A model generated the notes under the pieces. The model did no database searches. It was not told the origin of the DNA and saw nothing but the letters and a program-made list of their open reading frames with translations. A stretch of 64,000 nt of DNA, from NCBI RefSeq assembly GCF_947495455.1, contig NZ_CANLZC010000013.1:1-64000 (forward strand), written 5' to 3'. Of the stretch, positions 17,337 to 29,505 are shown piece by piece. The DNA is from an uncultured Shewanella sp. (GTDB lineage: Bacteria; Pseudomonadota; Gammaproteobacteria; Enterobacterales; Shewanellaceae). Positions within the stretch are counted from its first letter, which is position 1; each line of letters begins with the position of its first letter. Made by a program: the position numbers and the translations under genes.

Positions 17337-17440
17337 TACTAACGCCCCATTCAGGGGCTGATAATAGTTTGCTAAAATGTGAAGCGAAGCGGAACCGAGC
17401 AAGCTGTTAGCAGTCCCGTTACTGTAATGGCTTGTTATGT
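17337..17440 (-). repeat. Integron attC site (104 bp)
   Basis: Cores TACTAAC (17337-17343) and GTTATGT (17434-17440). The outer arms TAACGCCCCATT and AATGGCTTGTTA pair, followed by CAGGGG opposite CCCGTT, with a longer variable centre. The final core overlaps the TAA stop of the next gene (17435-17437). Confidence 0.87.
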
Positions 17441-17965
17441 GATGATTTTACTCTCAATTTTTTTAGCTGATGCCTCAATGGACATTGCTGTATTATCTAT
17501 CTGAAATGTTTCCACATTTGGTATATTGACAGAGAAATTAAACCTTTCTAAATAATCATCCAGATATTCTTTTGATTGGATTTTATTGGTATTGTGGCGG
17601 CCAGTATTAGTAACTCTTTTTACATGCTCATCGTAGTCACATGTTAGTCGTATAAAGTTTGCATTAATACCAGATTCACGCAAAAACTCTAATAGTCCTT
17701 CAATAAAGTAATCGCTGAAAGGATGAACATAGCAAAAGGTAAAAACAACGCCTTTAGCATTGTTTTCAAGGAGTTTTTGAAAGGCGTCCAGACAAATTTT
17801 ACGTTGATAAACCTCAAAACCATCGTTACCAAAACCAATAACTGCACATGCAACATCAAAAGCCAAATGTTGTGGAAATACATGCCAACCATTTCTTTTG
17901 GCAAGTTCACGTCCAACACTCTCTTTTCCAATCCCTGAGGGTCCATATATCATTGCAAATTTCAA
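17435..17965 (-). CDS. P-loop nucleotide kinase-like protein (cassette gene)
   Basis: About 176 residues beginning MKFAMIYGPSGIGKESVGRELAKRNGWHVF, a Walker A loop (GPSGIGKES) as in small-molecule kinases of the AAA_33/shikimate-kinase-like type. A later THxx-like VTNTGRHNTNK region may form the lid. The best start is the TTG at 17965, 8 nt after AGGA, since homologous P-loop proteins begin just there; a longer frame to 18001 would run into the core-like GCATAAC at 17984. The phosphate acceptor is unknown; toxin or resistance roles are common in cassettes but not shown here. Confidence 0.75.
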   Translation of the reverse strand: MKFAMIYGPSGIGKESVGRELAKRNGWHVFPQHLAFDVACAVIGFGNDGFEVYQRKICLDAFQKLLENNAKGVVFTFCYVHPFSDYFIEGLLEFLRESGINANFIRLTCDYDEHVKRVTNTGRHNTNKIQSKEYLDDYLERFNFSVNIPNVETFQIDNTAMSIEASAKKIESKIIT

Positions 17966-17983
17966 ATGAATTCTTCCTGAGTC

Positions 17984-18058
17984 GCATAACAGCTTATTCA
18001 ACAGCAGCAGGATAATTTTTCACACTGATTACTCTTTTATTAAAACAAATCGTTAAGC
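17984..18058 (-). repeat. Possible decayed attC at the proximal end of the array
   Basis: A core-like GCATAAC lies at 17984-17990 and a GTTAAGC at 18052-18058, but the arms between them pair poorly. It may be the remains of the attC of a lost cassette or of the insertion point. No integrase gene is found to the right. Confidence 0.35.
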
Positions 18059-18650
18059 TAGAGTACACTGATAACCAATTGTTAATCAATATGAATATTA
18101 TTCAACCTACGCTATAAGTTGAAACAGCCAACAAAATACTCTTAAATGATACTTATGTAAACATAATGCTTACCACTAAGCTAAACCAATACAAAACCAT
18201 CGAGATAGCTCACACTTTTCCCATAAAGCTAATTCGCAGACGTCCCCCTTTCCTTTTCCAATCAGTGTAAGTGAATTCGAGGGCTTCGATTTCAAGGATG
18301 AAATCGCAGAGCGCCCATGGATGGGTCTACAGCATCCCGAGAGTTACTTGCACATAAGCCTGCGGCAAGCAATTGATATATTGGAAGAGCCTAAAGTACA
18401 AACACACTTAATTAATAACCAATAACACTTCCTTATTAAATTTGTGATGTCCACATTAGTGGGGATCCACGACCTTAGCCTCACCGCAGGTGATAAAGAA
18501 TAATCATACACACTTCCATTAAGCAAAGCTTAATATTCATAAGCCAACTGTCGATTAATAAGAAGGACTCAAACCTCACCAGCCATGGAATGATTAATTC
18601 AAAGGCAATAATACTGGCCAAATTAACATCAGGGCTAAAACAGCCATAAA
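18059..18650. other. Intergenic between cassette array and serS
   Basis: No gene is supported. Short palindromes occur, such as CGATTTCA/TGAAATCG with CCCAT/ATGGG around 18270-18330. The sequence is otherwise AT-rich. Confidence 0.4.
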
Positions 18651-18676
18651 AAAACCGTGCTGCTTTGCACGGTTTT
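18651..18676. terminator. Terminator after serS
   Basis: Perfect 10-bp stem AAAACCGTGC / GCACGGTTTT with a 6-nt loop (TGCTTT), preceded and followed by A/T runs. It ends the serS operon on the minus strand and could work in both directions. Confidence 0.9.
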
Positions 18677-18712
18677 ATATGTGTGAAACCTTACTGTAAA
18701 TCGGTTAACCGA

Positions 18713-20002
<1,290 letters not shown>

Positions 20003-20020
20003 TTATTATCTTATTAATAG

Positions 20021-20395
20021 TTAAAAGCGAGAAAAAACAAATTGTTGCCCTAAATATACAACAAATAAACACAGACCGATATTCAAAATAACATTTAAAA
20101 TAGCTTTGACTATTAGACCTTCTTGCAACAACAACAAGGTTTCATTAGAAAAAGTAGAAAAGGTCGTTAACGCACCAAGTAACCCAACCCCAACCAATGC
20201 CTTCATTTCAGGGCTAACATGGGCCACTTGCCCTAAGGCATACACTACGCCCATGGCAAAGGAGCCGACAAGATTAACCAATAGTGTACCAAAAGGAAAA
20301 GCGCTACCAAATAGCTGAAGCATAAATAATGATAAACTGTACCTTAATACCGCCCCCACTGAGCCGCCTAAGGCCACCAGCAATAAATTATTCAT
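20021..20395 (-). CDS. crcB: Fluoride ion exporter CrcB
   Basis: A 124-residue, four-helix membrane protein with the Fluc signature: [13 protein letters not shown] at the N-terminus, [14 protein letters not shown] (pore Asn) in helix 2 and [16 protein letters not shown] in helix 3. Such proteins form antiparallel dimers that export fluoride across the inner membrane. The ATG lies inside the end of rarA (8-bp overlap), so it is translationally coupled. No fluoride riboswitch is seen, as expected for a gene inside an operon. Confidence 0.96.
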   Translation of the reverse strand: MNNLLLVALGGSVGAVLRYSLSLFMLQLFGSAFPFGTLLVNLVGSFAMGVVYALGQVAHVSPEMKALVGVGLLGALTTFSTFSNETLLLLQEGLIVKAILNVILNIGLCLFVVYLGQQFVFSRF

Positions 20396-21719
20396 AGCGT
20401 TTTACCTGACTGTGTTTATCCAATTCAGCCAAAGACGCTAGTTTATCTTGAATGCGCTTTTCAAATCCCCGTGCGGTGGGAAAATAAAATTGACTCTGGG
20501 CTAAAGCCTCGGGAAAATAACATTCGCCGCTAGCGTAAGCATTAGGCTCATTATGGGCATAGCGATACTCTTCACCAAAACCTTGTTCTTGCATCAGTTT
20601 TGTTGGCGCGTTACGTAAATGATTGGGTACAGGTTCATGACCAGAGGTTTTTGCTAAGGCTCTTGCTGCGCTAAATGCCGTATACACAGCGTTGCTTTTT
20701 GGTGCACAGGCTAAATAAATCACCGCCTGAGCAATGGCGCGCTCTCCTTCTGCTGGGCCAACGCGATGAAAACACTCCCACGCATTGACCGCAACGGACA
20801 TGGCCATAGGATCGGCATTACCTACATCCTCTGAGGCAATGGCCAATAACCGCCGCGCCACATACAAAGGATCGCAGCCCCCTTCTAGCATGCGACAATA
20901 CCAATAAAGGGCCGCATCGGGGGATGAGCCACGAATGGATTTATGCACAGCAGAAATCAAATCGTAAAATTTATCACCATTTTTATCAAATCCCGCCAGC
21001 TGCTGACCCGCCACTTGCACTAAGGTTTCGGCTGTAAAGGAGGCGCCATCATCGAGCATATCACTCATCAACTCAATAAGATTCAATGCTTTTCGCGCAT
21101 CACCATCACTGACATTGGCCAGTTTTTCCATCACATCCGTTGACATAGTCAACTGACGTTTGCCTAAGCCTTTATCCGTGTCATGAAGGGCTTGAGTAAT
21201 GATGCTAATAATTTCTGCCTGTGTCAGTGGTTTAATCACATAAACACGGGCGCGAGAAAGTAGAGCATTATTGATTTCAAAAGACGGATTTTCTGTGGTT
21301 GCGCCCACAAAAATCACAGTGCCATCTTCAATGAAAGGCAAAAATGCATCTTGCTGGCTTTTATTAAAACGATGCACTTCATCAACAAAAAGTAAGGTGC
21401 GTTGACCTCGTGACTGAGCCACACTCTTTGCCTGTTCAATGGCGTTTCGAATATCTTTCACACCGGATGTCACGGCAGAGATCCGCTCCACATGGGCATT
21501 GGTATACTGGGCCACCAGCTCCGCTAATGTCGTTTTACCTGTCCCCGGTGGCCCCCAAAATAGCATGGAATGGGCACGACCGGCCTCCAAAGCGAGACGC
21601 AATGGCTTCCCCTCACCCAATAAATGTGCCTGCCCCACATATTCAGCTAAAGTTTGAGGCCGCATTCTTGCCGCCAATGGCCTAAAATCAGGTGAAAAAT
21701 CCAGATCTAAATTTGACAC
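20388..21719 (-). CDS. rarA: Replication-associated recombination protein A (AAA+ ATPase)
   Basis: A 443-residue clamp-loader-like AAA+ protein (RarA/MgsA, eukaryotic WRNIP1). Walker A is [15 protein letters not shown], Walker [17 protein letters not shown], sensor 1 [12 protein letters not shown], with an SRARVY arginine-finger segment and the C-terminal MgsA tetramerisation domain ([23 protein letters not shown]). It acts at stalled replication forks with SSB. The GTG start at 21719 uses a GGAG site located within the last codons of lolA, 9 bp upstream. Confidence 0.97.
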   Translation of the reverse strand: MSNLDLDFSPDFRPLAARMRPQTLAEYVGQAHLLGEGKPLRLALEAGRAHSMLFWGPPGTGKTTLAELVAQYTNAHVERISAVTSGVKDIRNAIEQAKSVAQSRGQRTLLFVDEVHRFNKSQQDAFLPFIEDGTVIFVGATTENPSFEINNALLSRARVYVIKPLTQAEIISIITQALHDTDKGLGKRQLTMSTDVMEKLANVSDGDARKALNLIELMSDMLDDGASFTAETLVQVAGQQLAGFDKNGDKFYDLISAVHKSIRGSSPDAALYWYCRMLEGGCDPLYVARRLLAIASEDVGNADPMAMSVAVNAWECFHRVGPAEGERAIAQAVIYLACAPKSNAVYTAFSAARALAKTSGHEPVPNHLRNAPTKLMQEQGFGEEYRYAHNEPNAYASGECYFPEALAQSQFYFPTARGFEKRIQDKLASLAELDKHSQVKRYE

Positions 21720-21728
21720 GATAACGAC

Positions 21729-22355
21729 TTACTCCGCAGCATGCAGACGTTGGTCGTCCACATCCACCCCTTCTGGCAAAATAAAAGTAAACAAACTTGA
21801 CTCTGATTTGCTTAATGGCTGTTGATTTGAGAGACGAAATTGACTCACATTGCCCTGTTTATCGTCCAATACCATTTCTGTTAACACCTCGCCTTTAAAA
21901 CAGACTTCAACCGCACTCATGGCCGAATCAATATTGAGTGGCTTAATATGAAAACAATCCCCCTTCTGCTTCACTTGATATTGGGCCCAAGTCTTAGCAT
22001 CACGGTGCACTAATAATGCTATGGGCGATGCTTTAATGGCTTGATCCACATCCATCACTGTCACTTCTTCAGCAAAAGGATTATACACCCACACATCACT
22101 GCCATCCGCCACAATCAATGATTCATCAGGCTCAGTTAAATGCCAATAGAAGCGATTGGGAAACGCTAAGGCCAGAACACCTTTGCCCTTTTGGATCACT
22201 TTTTTATTCAAGTCAGTGACGGTCTGACTAAAATCGGCTTTCACATTATTAATTGCCGCTAATTTATTTTTTAGCGCTGCCGCATCATCAGCATTGGCTG
22301 CCATACTTGAAAACAACAGCACACTCACCAGCGAACCACAAAGTGTTTTTCTCAT
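21729..22355 (-). CDS. lolA: Outer-membrane lipoprotein carrier protein LolA
   Basis: About 208 residues: signal peptide [22 protein letters not shown], then the LolA beta-half-barrel with [49 protein letters not shown]. It carries lipoproteins through the periplasm from LolCDE to LolB. The frame extends 33 codons further, but the ATG at 22355 follows AGAG at the right spacing and gives a normal signal peptide. It sits between ftsK and rarA, the usual Shewanella and enterobacterial order. Confidence 0.96.
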   Translation of the reverse strand: MRKTLCGSLVSVLLFSSMAANADDAAALKNKLAAINNVKADFSQTVTDLNKKVIQKGKGVLALAFPNRFYWHLTEPDESLIVADGSDVWVYNPFAEEVTVMDVDQAIKASPIALLVHRDAKTWAQYQVKQKGDCFHIKPLNIDSAMSAVEVCFKGEVLTEMVLDDKQGNVSQFRLSNQQPLSKSESSLFTFILPEGVDVDDQRLHAAE

Positions 22356-22497
22356 AACCATCTCTAAAACAATCCCTAAAACAATGCCTAAAAGAATGCG
22401 TTTATCGTTAACGCCATCAATAGAATTAAAAAACTCAATCAAAAATATGGGCAACCGTGAGAAAACACATCACAGTTGCGGTGAAACGTTAGCGTCT

Positions 22498-25068
22498 TTA
22501 AAAGTCACTGGGTGGCGGTGGTGCGAGGACTTCACGGTTACCATTATGCCCCTGTGCACTCACCACACCTTGTGCTTCCATTTGTTCAATAATGCGAGCG
22601 GCACGATTATAGCCTATTTTGAACTTACGCTGGACACTGGATATGGATCCCCGTCTCGATTGCGTCACAAAGGCCACGGCTTCATCATAAAGCGCATCGG
22701 TATCATCATTATTATCAGCCACCTCTCCAGGCAATAACACCCCTTCCCCTTCGCCACCTTGAATGATGGCATCAATATACTGAGGCTTACCTCTAGCATG
22801 CCAATCTGCCACCACTTTATGCACTTCATGATCATCAATAAAAGCACCGTGAACTCGAATAGGCACACTCGTGCCTGGTGGAAGATAAAGCATATCCCCC
22901 ATACCCAATAAGGTTTCCGCCCCTTGCTGATCGAGAATGGTTCTCGAATCAATTCTCGATGACACTTGAAACGCCATTCGAGTGGGAATATTCGCTTTAA
23001 TCAATCCGGTGATCACATCCACTGACGGACGCTGGGTCGCTAAAATTAAATGTATCCCCGCAGCGCGCGCTTTTTGGGCAATACGAGCAATCAACTCCTC
23101 GACTTTTTTACCTACTATCATCATCATGTCGGCAAATTCATCCACCACAACAACAATGGAAGGCAGTTTGTCTAATACTGGCGCTTCTGGCTCCATGCTA
23201 TCAGAAGACTTCCATAGGGGATCGGTAATCACTTCCCCTTTCTCTTTTGCCTGTTTAAGCTTAGCGTTATAACCTTTTAAGTTTCTCACGCCTAATGCTG
23301 ACATGAGTTTATAACGGCGCTCCATTTCCCCAACACACCAACGCAAAGCGTTAGCCGCTTCTTTCATATCGGTAACCACCTCACATAATAAATGAGGAAT
23401 ACCTTCGTAAACCGACAGTTCCAGCATTTTAGGATCGATCATGATAAAGCGAACATCATCGGGGCCAGATTTATACAGTAAACTGGTGATCATCACATTG
23501 ACCCCAACAGATTTACCTGAGCCTGTCGTTCCCGCCACTAACAAATGCGGCATCTTTCCTAAGTCAACCACCACAGGTTCGCCCGAAATATCTTGACCTA
23601 ACACCATACTTAAATGAGAGTCATTATCCCTAAAGGCATGACAGTCTAGAACATCACGCATAAAGACCGTTTCTCGATATTTGTTCGGCAGCTCCAATCC
23701 TACATAGGCTTTTCCGGGGATCACTTCCACGACCCGCACACTTTCCGCTAACAGGGAGCGTGCTAAGTCCGTTGATAAATTCGAAATTTTTGACGCTTTG
23801 ACCCCAGGCGCCAGATCCAGTTCAAATCGAGTGATCACAGGTCCTGGATACACACCCACAACCTTAGCCGCAATATTAAAGTCGGCCAGTTTTTGTTCAA
23901 CTAACTTGCCAATTTGATCGAGTTCTTCCTGACTAATAGAGTTAGCTTTACGATTGGGAATGTCCAACAAACTAATACAAGGTAAAGGCGCCATATCGAC
24001 AACCTCTGCGGTTTCACTCTGCCCAGGTAAAATCACCACGCCGTCAACAATTTTAGCTTTATTCGTGGTGTTTTTCTTAACCGGCTTGTCGTTAGCGGCG
24101 ACTTTCTGCTTCACGCGCCTCGCATTGGCTCTGACCGCACCTTCTGACACTTGGCTATCAAAATCAATCACATCGCCTGCAAAATCTTCAGTGTCTTTGG
24201 TGTCTTTGGTGTCTTTGGTGTCAACAGATTGAAAGTCACTCACATTGGTGTAATCTGAGATCTGAGGCTCGATGCGCCTTTCAACTGTATTATCAAGATG
24301 AGAGGACAACACATCTTCAGCGTCAATAGGGCTTTCTTTTGACTTAGCATCACGTTCAAGACGACGTTTTTCTTTGAATTTTTTAACCAAAGACATGAAA
24401 TCTTGAGTATCTGCAGTATCTTTACTGGCGACGCTCGCGTTTTCCTGTGAACGTTTTTCTTTTAATTTAGCAGGCAAACGAATGAGGTAAATACAAAAAC
24501 TTATGGTCAATGATCCTAAAATATCAATTAAATTTAACCAGCTAATCCCTGTTAACAAAGTTAAGCCAGCACAAACAAAACACAGTAAGAGTAATGTCGT
24601 ACCCAATGGGTTAAAATACGGCAGCATAGCAGCTGCTATCACATCCCCTATGACACCGCCGGCAGAATAATCATAAATATCTGCGGCATTCATACTCTCA
24701 AGCGCTCCAAAGCTTAATAGAACCAGTAAAAAGCCGACTAACCTTAAGCCCACTGAAAAATAATCCACTTCCAATAACTTATGGGTTCTCTTGAAAAGTA
24801 TCCAACCAGTAGCTGCAATAATAATGGGGATCACATAGGCGGTGTAACCAAAAAAATACAAGAGCACATCGGCAACCCAAGCCCCAACAGCTCCCGTTAC
24901 ATTTTCTATCTCACCACTAAAATTAGACTGACTCCAACCGGGATCAGATGAATGAAAACTGCTCAGCGCCAATAAGACAAAAGTGGCCACCATGCAACAA
25001 AGGATCAAACTTCCTTCAAGAAGTCGTTGTACTCCTGAGAGTGTTTTAACGCTTTTTTCCTTAAACAA
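22498..25068 (-). CDS. ftsK: DNA translocase FtsK
   Basis: An 856-residue septal DNA pump. Four or so membrane helices occupy about 20-185; a charged linker follows, including a KDT repeat; then the motor domain with Walker A GTTGSGKS (Lys 519), Walker [14 protein letters not shown] and [25 protein letters not shown]. The C-terminal gamma winged helix ([27 protein letters not shown]) reads KOPS sequences and activates XerCD at dif. The linker is short compared with E. coli FtsK (1329 residues). The TTG start at 25068 has a good AAAGG site. First gene of the ftsK-lolA-rarA-crcB-serS run. Confidence 0.97.
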   Translation of the reverse strand: MFKEKSVKTLSGVQRLLEGSLILCCMVATFVLLALSSFHSSDPGWSQSNFSGEIENVTGAVGAWVADVLLYFFGYTAYVIPIIIAATGWILFKRTHKLLEVDYFSVGLRLVGFLLVLLSFGALESMNAADIYDYSAGGVIGDVIAAAMLPYFNPLGTTLLLLCFVCAGLTLLTGISWLNLIDILGSLTISFCIYLIRLPAKLKEKRSQENASVASKDTADTQDFMSLVKKFKEKRRLERDAKSKESPIDAEDVLSSHLDNTVERRIEPQISDYTNVSDFQSVDTKDTKDTKDTEDFAGDVIDFDSQVSEGAVRANARRVKQKVAANDKPVKKNTTNKAKIVDGVVILPGQSETAEVVDMAPLPCISLLDIPNRKANSISQEELDQIGKLVEQKLADFNIAAKVVGVYPGPVITRFELDLAPGVKASKISNLSTDLARSLLAESVRVVEVIPGKAYVGLELPNKYRETVFMRDVLDCHAFRDNDSHLSMVLGQDISGEPVVVDLGKMPHLLVAGTTGSGKSVGVNVMITSLLYKSGPDDVRFIMIDPKMLELSVYEGIPHLLCEVVTDMKEAANALRWCVGEMERRYKLMSALGVRNLKGYNAKLKQAKEKGEVITDPLWKSSDSMEPEAPVLDKLPSIVVVVDEFADMMMIVGKKVEELIARIAQKARAAGIHLILATQRPSVDVITGLIKANIPTRMAFQVSSRIDSRTILDQQGAETLLGMGDMLYLPPGTSVPIRVHGAFIDDHEVHKVVADWHARGKPQYIDAIIQGGEGEGVLLPGEVADNNDDTDALYDEAVAFVTQSRRGSISSVQRKFKIGYNRAARIIEQMEAQGVVSAQGHNGNREVLAPPPPSDF
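24191..24222. repeat. 9-bp tandem repeat in the ftsK linker
   Basis: GTGTCTTTG is repeated three and a half times, encoding a Lys-Asp-Thr tract ([11 protein letters not shown]) in the flexible linker of FtsK. The frame is kept by any whole number of units, so length variation would be tolerated. Confidence 0.85.
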
Positions 25069-25234
25069 ACTAAAACCTTTGTTAAAAAATCAAACCATAA
25101 TAACCCTAACAATACCAGAAATAAGCTGAATGTGCAGTGTCAGACTTTGCATTTTAATCATTCTGATTTTTTGACTAATCAGTCATTTTTAACAAAAATA
25201 AAGTAACACTTTGTATCATTTTAATTTCTGCACA

Positions 25235-25260
25235 AAAAAAGAGCCTTTCGGCTCTTTTTA
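25235..25260. terminator. Terminator after lrp
   Basis: AAAAAAGAGCC-TTTC-GGCTCTTTTT, a classical GC stem with A/T tails, lies 16 bp after the lrp stop. It separates lrp from ftsK on the minus strand. Confidence 0.9.
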
Positions 25261-25275
25261 CAGCATATTTTAGTG

Positions 25276-25779
25276 TTAATTTCCATTCACTGTATTAATA
25301 GCCACACGATTGGTTTGCTTCACTTCTTCCATGACAACATAGGTTCGAGTATCCGAAACCGAGGGAAGGTGTAGCAATGTCTCACCAAGTAACCGTCTAT
25401 AGGCAGACATATCTGATACACGGGTTTTTAATAAGTAATCAAAATCTCCTGAAACCAGATGACATTCTTGAATATCATCAAGGAGTTGCACCGCACGATT
25501 AAACTTATCAAACACCTCAGAAGTGTCTCTATTTAGTGTAATTTCAACAAAAACCAATAAGGATGCACCAATATAATGCGGATTGATTAGCGCTGTATAA
25601 CCGTTAATATAGCCTTGTTTTTCTAGCCTTTTTACCCTTTCAAGACAAGGAGTTGGACTTAATCCTACCCGTTTTGAAAGCTCCACATTAGAAATACGCC
25701 CATCAATTTGTAACTCATTAAGTATATTTCTATCGATTCTATCTAAGTCTTTTATCTGACTTTTTTTATTATTTACCAT
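25276..25779 (-). CDS. lrp: Leucine-responsive regulatory protein (Lrp/AsnC family)
   Basis: A 167-residue regulator: an N-terminal helix-turn-helix (DRIDRNILNELQIDGRISNVELSKRVGLSPTPCLERVKRLEKQGYI) then the RAM ligand-binding domain (LLVFVEITLNR, ECHLVSGDFDYLLKTRVSDMSAYR). Length and sequence pattern fit true Lrp rather than a small AsnC paralogue. It is divergent from ald, a classic target of Lrp-type regulators, across a 180-bp intergenic region, so control of ald is likely but inferred. Confidence 0.95.
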   Translation of the reverse strand: MVNNKKSQIKDLDRIDRNILNELQIDGRISNVELSKRVGLSPTPCLERVKRLEKQGYINGYTALINPHYIGASLLVFVEITLNRDTSEVFDKFNRAVQLLDDIQECHLVSGDFDYLLKTRVSDMSAYRRLLGETLLHLPSVSDTRTYVVMEEVKQTNRVAINTVNGN

Positions 25780-25959
25780 ATTATTAACCTTAAATTAGCA
25801 GTAAAACGATACAACACACTGCAAATGGCCCATCTTTAGCAGCATAAACTTCCGAAGGAGTAATATACTTACTTTACTGAAAATATAACAATTCAGACTT
25901 TCCTTCAATCACTATCACGCCCGATGTAAATGGGTGTTTATGCAATTTGAGGCTTAATG

Positions 25960-27075
25960 ATGATAATTGGTGTTCCTAAAGAAATCAAAAACCATGAATA
26001 CCGTGTTGGTATGGTTCCATCAAGTGTTCATGAACTAAAACTAAAAGGACATGATGTATTTATCGAAACGAATGCGGGTATCGGAGTCGGTTTTTCTGAT
26101 CAAGATTATCTGGATGTGGGTGCAAGCATCTTAAACACGGCAAAAGAGATTTTCGACACCGCAGAAATGATTGTAAAAGTAAAAGAGCCTCAAGCCGTTG
26201 AGCGCGCAATGCTAAAACCCGATCAATTGCTGTTTACTTATCTTCACCTTGCGCCTGATCTTCCGCAGACTCAAGATTTAATTGACAGTCAAGCTGTCTG
26301 TATTGCCTATGAAACGGTCACAGACGATAGAGGCACTTTGCCTTTACTTGCTCCTATGTCTGAAGTCGCCGGACGTATGTCTATTCAAGCGGGAGCAATG
26401 GCACTGGAAAAGTCACGGAGTGGACGTGGCATGTTATTAGGCGGCGTACCAGGCGTTGAACCTGCTAAAGTGGTCATCATTGGCGGTGGAATGGTGGGCA
26501 CAAACGCAGCACAAATGGCTGTTGGATTGGGCGCAGATGTCGTGGTACTGGATCGTAACATAGATACTTTGCGTCGCTTAAATGTGCAGTTTGATAATAA
26601 AATTAAAGCGATTTACTCTACTGCCAGCGCCATTGAAAAATATGTATTGGAAGCCGATCTCGTGATTGGTGGCGTTTTGGTGCCTGGGGCTGCGGCCCCC
26701 AAACTGGTCACCAAAGATCACATCAAACGCATGAAAAAAGGTGCTGCCATTGTTGATGTTGCCATCGACCAAGGGGGCTGTATTGAAACCTCACATGCCA
26801 CCACACATGAAGAGCCCACTTATATTGTGGATGATGTTGTGCATTATTGTGTCGCCAATATGCCTGGTGCCGTCGCAAGAACCTCCACCTTCGCCCTCAA
26901 CAATGCCACCTTACCTTACATCATCAAACTGGCTGATCTCGGCTATGAAAAAGCCTTACAACAAGATCCACATTTACGTAATGGATTAAATGTCATGCAC
27001 GGTAAAATCACTTGTGCTGAAGTCGCTGAAGCATTGGATTTGCCTTATGTGGATCCTATGCTGCTACTCGCTTAA
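25960..27075 (+). CDS. ald: Alanine dehydrogenase
   Basis: A 371-residue NAD-dependent enzyme converting L-alanine to pyruvate and ammonia. It begins [20 protein letters not shown]; has the catalytic Lys region (VKVKEPQ), the His in YLHLAP, a Rossmann motif [28 protein letters not shown], and the conserved [14 protein letters not shown] and [11 protein letters not shown]. Two ATGs lie side by side; the second (25960) is 7 nt after GAGG and gives the standard N-terminus. It is divergent from lrp and followed by its own terminator. Confidence 0.97.
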   Translation: MIIGVPKEIKNHEYRVGMVPSSVHELKLKGHDVFIETNAGIGVGFSDQDYLDVGASILNTAKEIFDTAEMIVKVKEPQAVERAMLKPDQLLFTYLHLAPDLPQTQDLIDSQAVCIAYETVTDDRGTLPLLAPMSEVAGRMSIQAGAMALEKSRSGRGMLLGGVPGVEPAKVVIIGGGMVGTNAAQMAVGLGADVVVLDRNIDTLRRLNVQFDNKIKAIYSTASAIEKYVLEADLVIGGVLVPGAAAPKLVTKDHIKRMKKGAAIVDVAIDQGGCIETSHATTHEEPTYIVDDVVHYCVANMPGAVARTSTFALNNATLPYIIKLADLGYEKALQQDPHLRNGLNVMHGKITCAEVAEALDLPYVDPMLLLA

Positions 27076-27113
27076 CCTCACCTTATATAGACGAGTCCAT
27101 TCATTTCACGAAT

Positions 27114-27141
27114 AAAAAGGAAGCCTCTCGCTTCCTTTTTT
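27114..27141. terminator. Terminator after ald
   Basis: AAAAAGGAAGC-CTCTC-GCTTCCTTTTTT hairpin 38 bp after the ald stop, with a T-run on the plus strand. Confidence 0.9.
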
Positions 27142-27249
27142 CTCATTCAGTCAACTCAACTAGGTTTCTCGATTAGTGCAATCGAGAATAATCTGCTTTG
27201 ATGGCTTTACCCAAGCAACCAAATTCCCTACAATCCCCCCACGCGTTAA

Positions 27250-28218
<969 letters not shown>

Positions 28219-28252
28219 ATCAAGCACGAATATTGATTTCCTAGATAGATCC

Positions 28253-28283
28253 AAAAATAGCAGGCACTTGTCCTGCTATTTTT
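28253..28283. terminator. Bidirectional terminator between trxB and the HDO gene
   Basis: Stem AAAAATAGCAGG / CCTGCTATTTTT with a 7-nt loop, between convergent genes, with A and T tails suited to both directions. Confidence 0.9.
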
Positions 28284-28294
28284 ATATCCTATAC

Positions 28295-28975
28295 TTACGC
28301 GGTTAACGCCATTTTCTCTTGTTTTTGTAAATAAGCTTGCGCCACAGACTCCAAAATTTGCCCTGTTAAAAACAGCGTCGTTTTAGCAACTTGGATCACA
28401 TCCTGCTTCTCTGCATCCGTCACGACCCACTCTTCAATAGCATCATTCACATCTTGAGCATGTTTCACGTCTATCACAGCATGAGCAATAAAAAAGCTTA
28501 ATTGCTTATCCGTTAATTTCAATACATGACGGCACGCATCCAGTAATCCCCCTAAATGTTGATAGCTATCTTCAGCCCAAAAGCTGTAACCCAACCTTGG
28601 GATCACCCCACCTCGAATGGCCACACTGTGCAAATAGCCATTTAATGCTTCAGTTGCAGGTAAAGGGGGGGCGTCAAACACACTTAAATCCACTCCCATT
28701 GACTCCAAATCTCGCACCACCATATTTTCATGCCCCAATTCCTCTAGTGCATGACGCATGGCAAAACGCAGCAACCCCATTTTTTTATGATCTTCAGGAA
28801 AGGTTGCAGCCGCCTGATTAATGGCATTATTTTTTGTATAATGAAAAACTTGTACCATGGCATCAATATACAATTCTTTTGTGATTGCTTCTGTTGCTAA
28901 ACGAAAAAATGTCCCTGCTTTAATTTTTGCCCATTCTGTATCACAAATCTCAGCCAACTCATCAATAAATGACAT
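28295..28975 (-). CDS. Haem-oxygenase-like di-iron protein (HDO superfamily)
   Basis: A 226-residue all-helical protein of the iron-containing redox enzyme/TenA-PqqC-like fold. The full ligand set of haem-oxygenase-like di-iron oxygenases is visible: E79 and H82 in ALEELGHE, E135 in WAEDSYQHL, and H165, D169 and H172 in AHAVIDVKHAQD. Members include UndA (fatty acid to 1-alkene), SznF and CADD. Substrate is unknown; the neighbouring acyl-CoA synthetase and acyltransferase suggest a fatty-acyl compound. Last of a three-gene operon, 31 bp after the SnoaL-like gene by an AAGGAA site. Confidence 0.82.
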   Translation of the reverse strand: MSFIDELAEICDTEWAKIKAGTFFRLATEAITKELYIDAMVQVFHYTKNNAINQAAATFPEDHKKMGLLRFAMRHALEELGHENMVVRDLESMGVDLSVFDAPPLPATEALNGYLHSVAIRGGVIPRLGYSFWAEDSYQHLGGLLDACRHVLKLTDKQLSFFIAHAVIDVKHAQDVNDAIEEWVVTDAEKQDVIQVAKTTLFLTGQILESVAQAYLQKQEKMALTA

Positions 28976-29006
28976 ATTCTTTATTCCTTTTGATATCAGT
29001 AAACCA

Positions 29007-29495
29007 TTACAGCCTTAAAAAAGATTTTAAAAAGAAAACCAAACGAGAGAAAACAGTCAAGCCCTCAACGGCGTCCCAATGCTCAGCCAGCTGTCCCTCT
29101 TCTAATCGATAAATATCGATACATTTCAATTTAACCGTAAAAAGTCGGTTAGACGCCCAATGCGTTGCATGAAGACAGACCTTATCTTTGTCTGCAAAGA
29201 CCAATTCAACATGAGTACCTGAACGCTTAAATTGTTGATAAAAAGTATTAAAGTAAGCTTTAAAGTTTTCCCTGCCATTTTCAACAAATTGACTGTGATT
29301 AATATAATCGGCTTTCATGAGTTTATTACAGCACTCTACGCTTCTTTGACTAAAAACCTCATCATAAAAAGCCAATACAACAGCGATATTACTTTCTGAA
29401 AGGGAGTGGTTTTTCTCATCAGAGACACCTTCATTCCGCTCCTTGATATGCTGTTCATTATTCACATGCGTGGGTTCTTGTACGACTTTTAGCAT
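29007..29495 (-). CDS. SnoaL-like / NTF2-fold protein
   Basis: About 162 residues. After a polar N-terminal 40 residues comes an NTF2-like domain: VLAFYDEVFSQRSVECCNKLMKADYINHSQFVENGRENFKAYF, and near the end IDIYRLEEGQLAEHWDAVEG, both typical of SnoaL-like ester cyclases and related isomerases. The catalytic role here is unknown. The longer start at 29516 would overlap the previous gene by 11 bp; the ATG at 29495 sits 8 nt after AGGA and looks better. Middle gene of the acyltransferase-SnoaL-HDO operon. Confidence 0.72.
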   Translation of the reverse strand: MLKVVQEPTHVNNEQHIKERNEGVSDEKNHSLSESNIAVVLAFYDEVFSQRSVECCNKLMKADYINHSQFVENGRENFKAYFNTFYQQFKRSGTHVELVFADKDKVCLHATHWASNRLFTVKLKCIDIYRLEEGQLAEHWDAVEGLTVFSRLVFFLKSFLRL

Positions 29496-29505
29496 ATTAT
29501 TGATC

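Noticed and set aside
18344..18526. 60-codon minus-strand frame upstream of the cassette array
   Set aside because: Low-quality composition, no ribosome site, no motif; not an integrase fragment.
18002..18712. Search for an intI integrase gene beside the cassette array
   Set aside because: No frame of adequate length or tyrosine-recombinase motif on either strand before serS.
20396..20460. Possible fluoride riboswitch for crcB
   Set aside because: crcB begins inside rarA; there is no leader region where a riboswitch could form.
25780..25959. Glycine-type or other riboswitch ahead of ald
   Set aside because: No tandem aptamer-like structure seen; control by the divergent Lrp is the simpler explanation.
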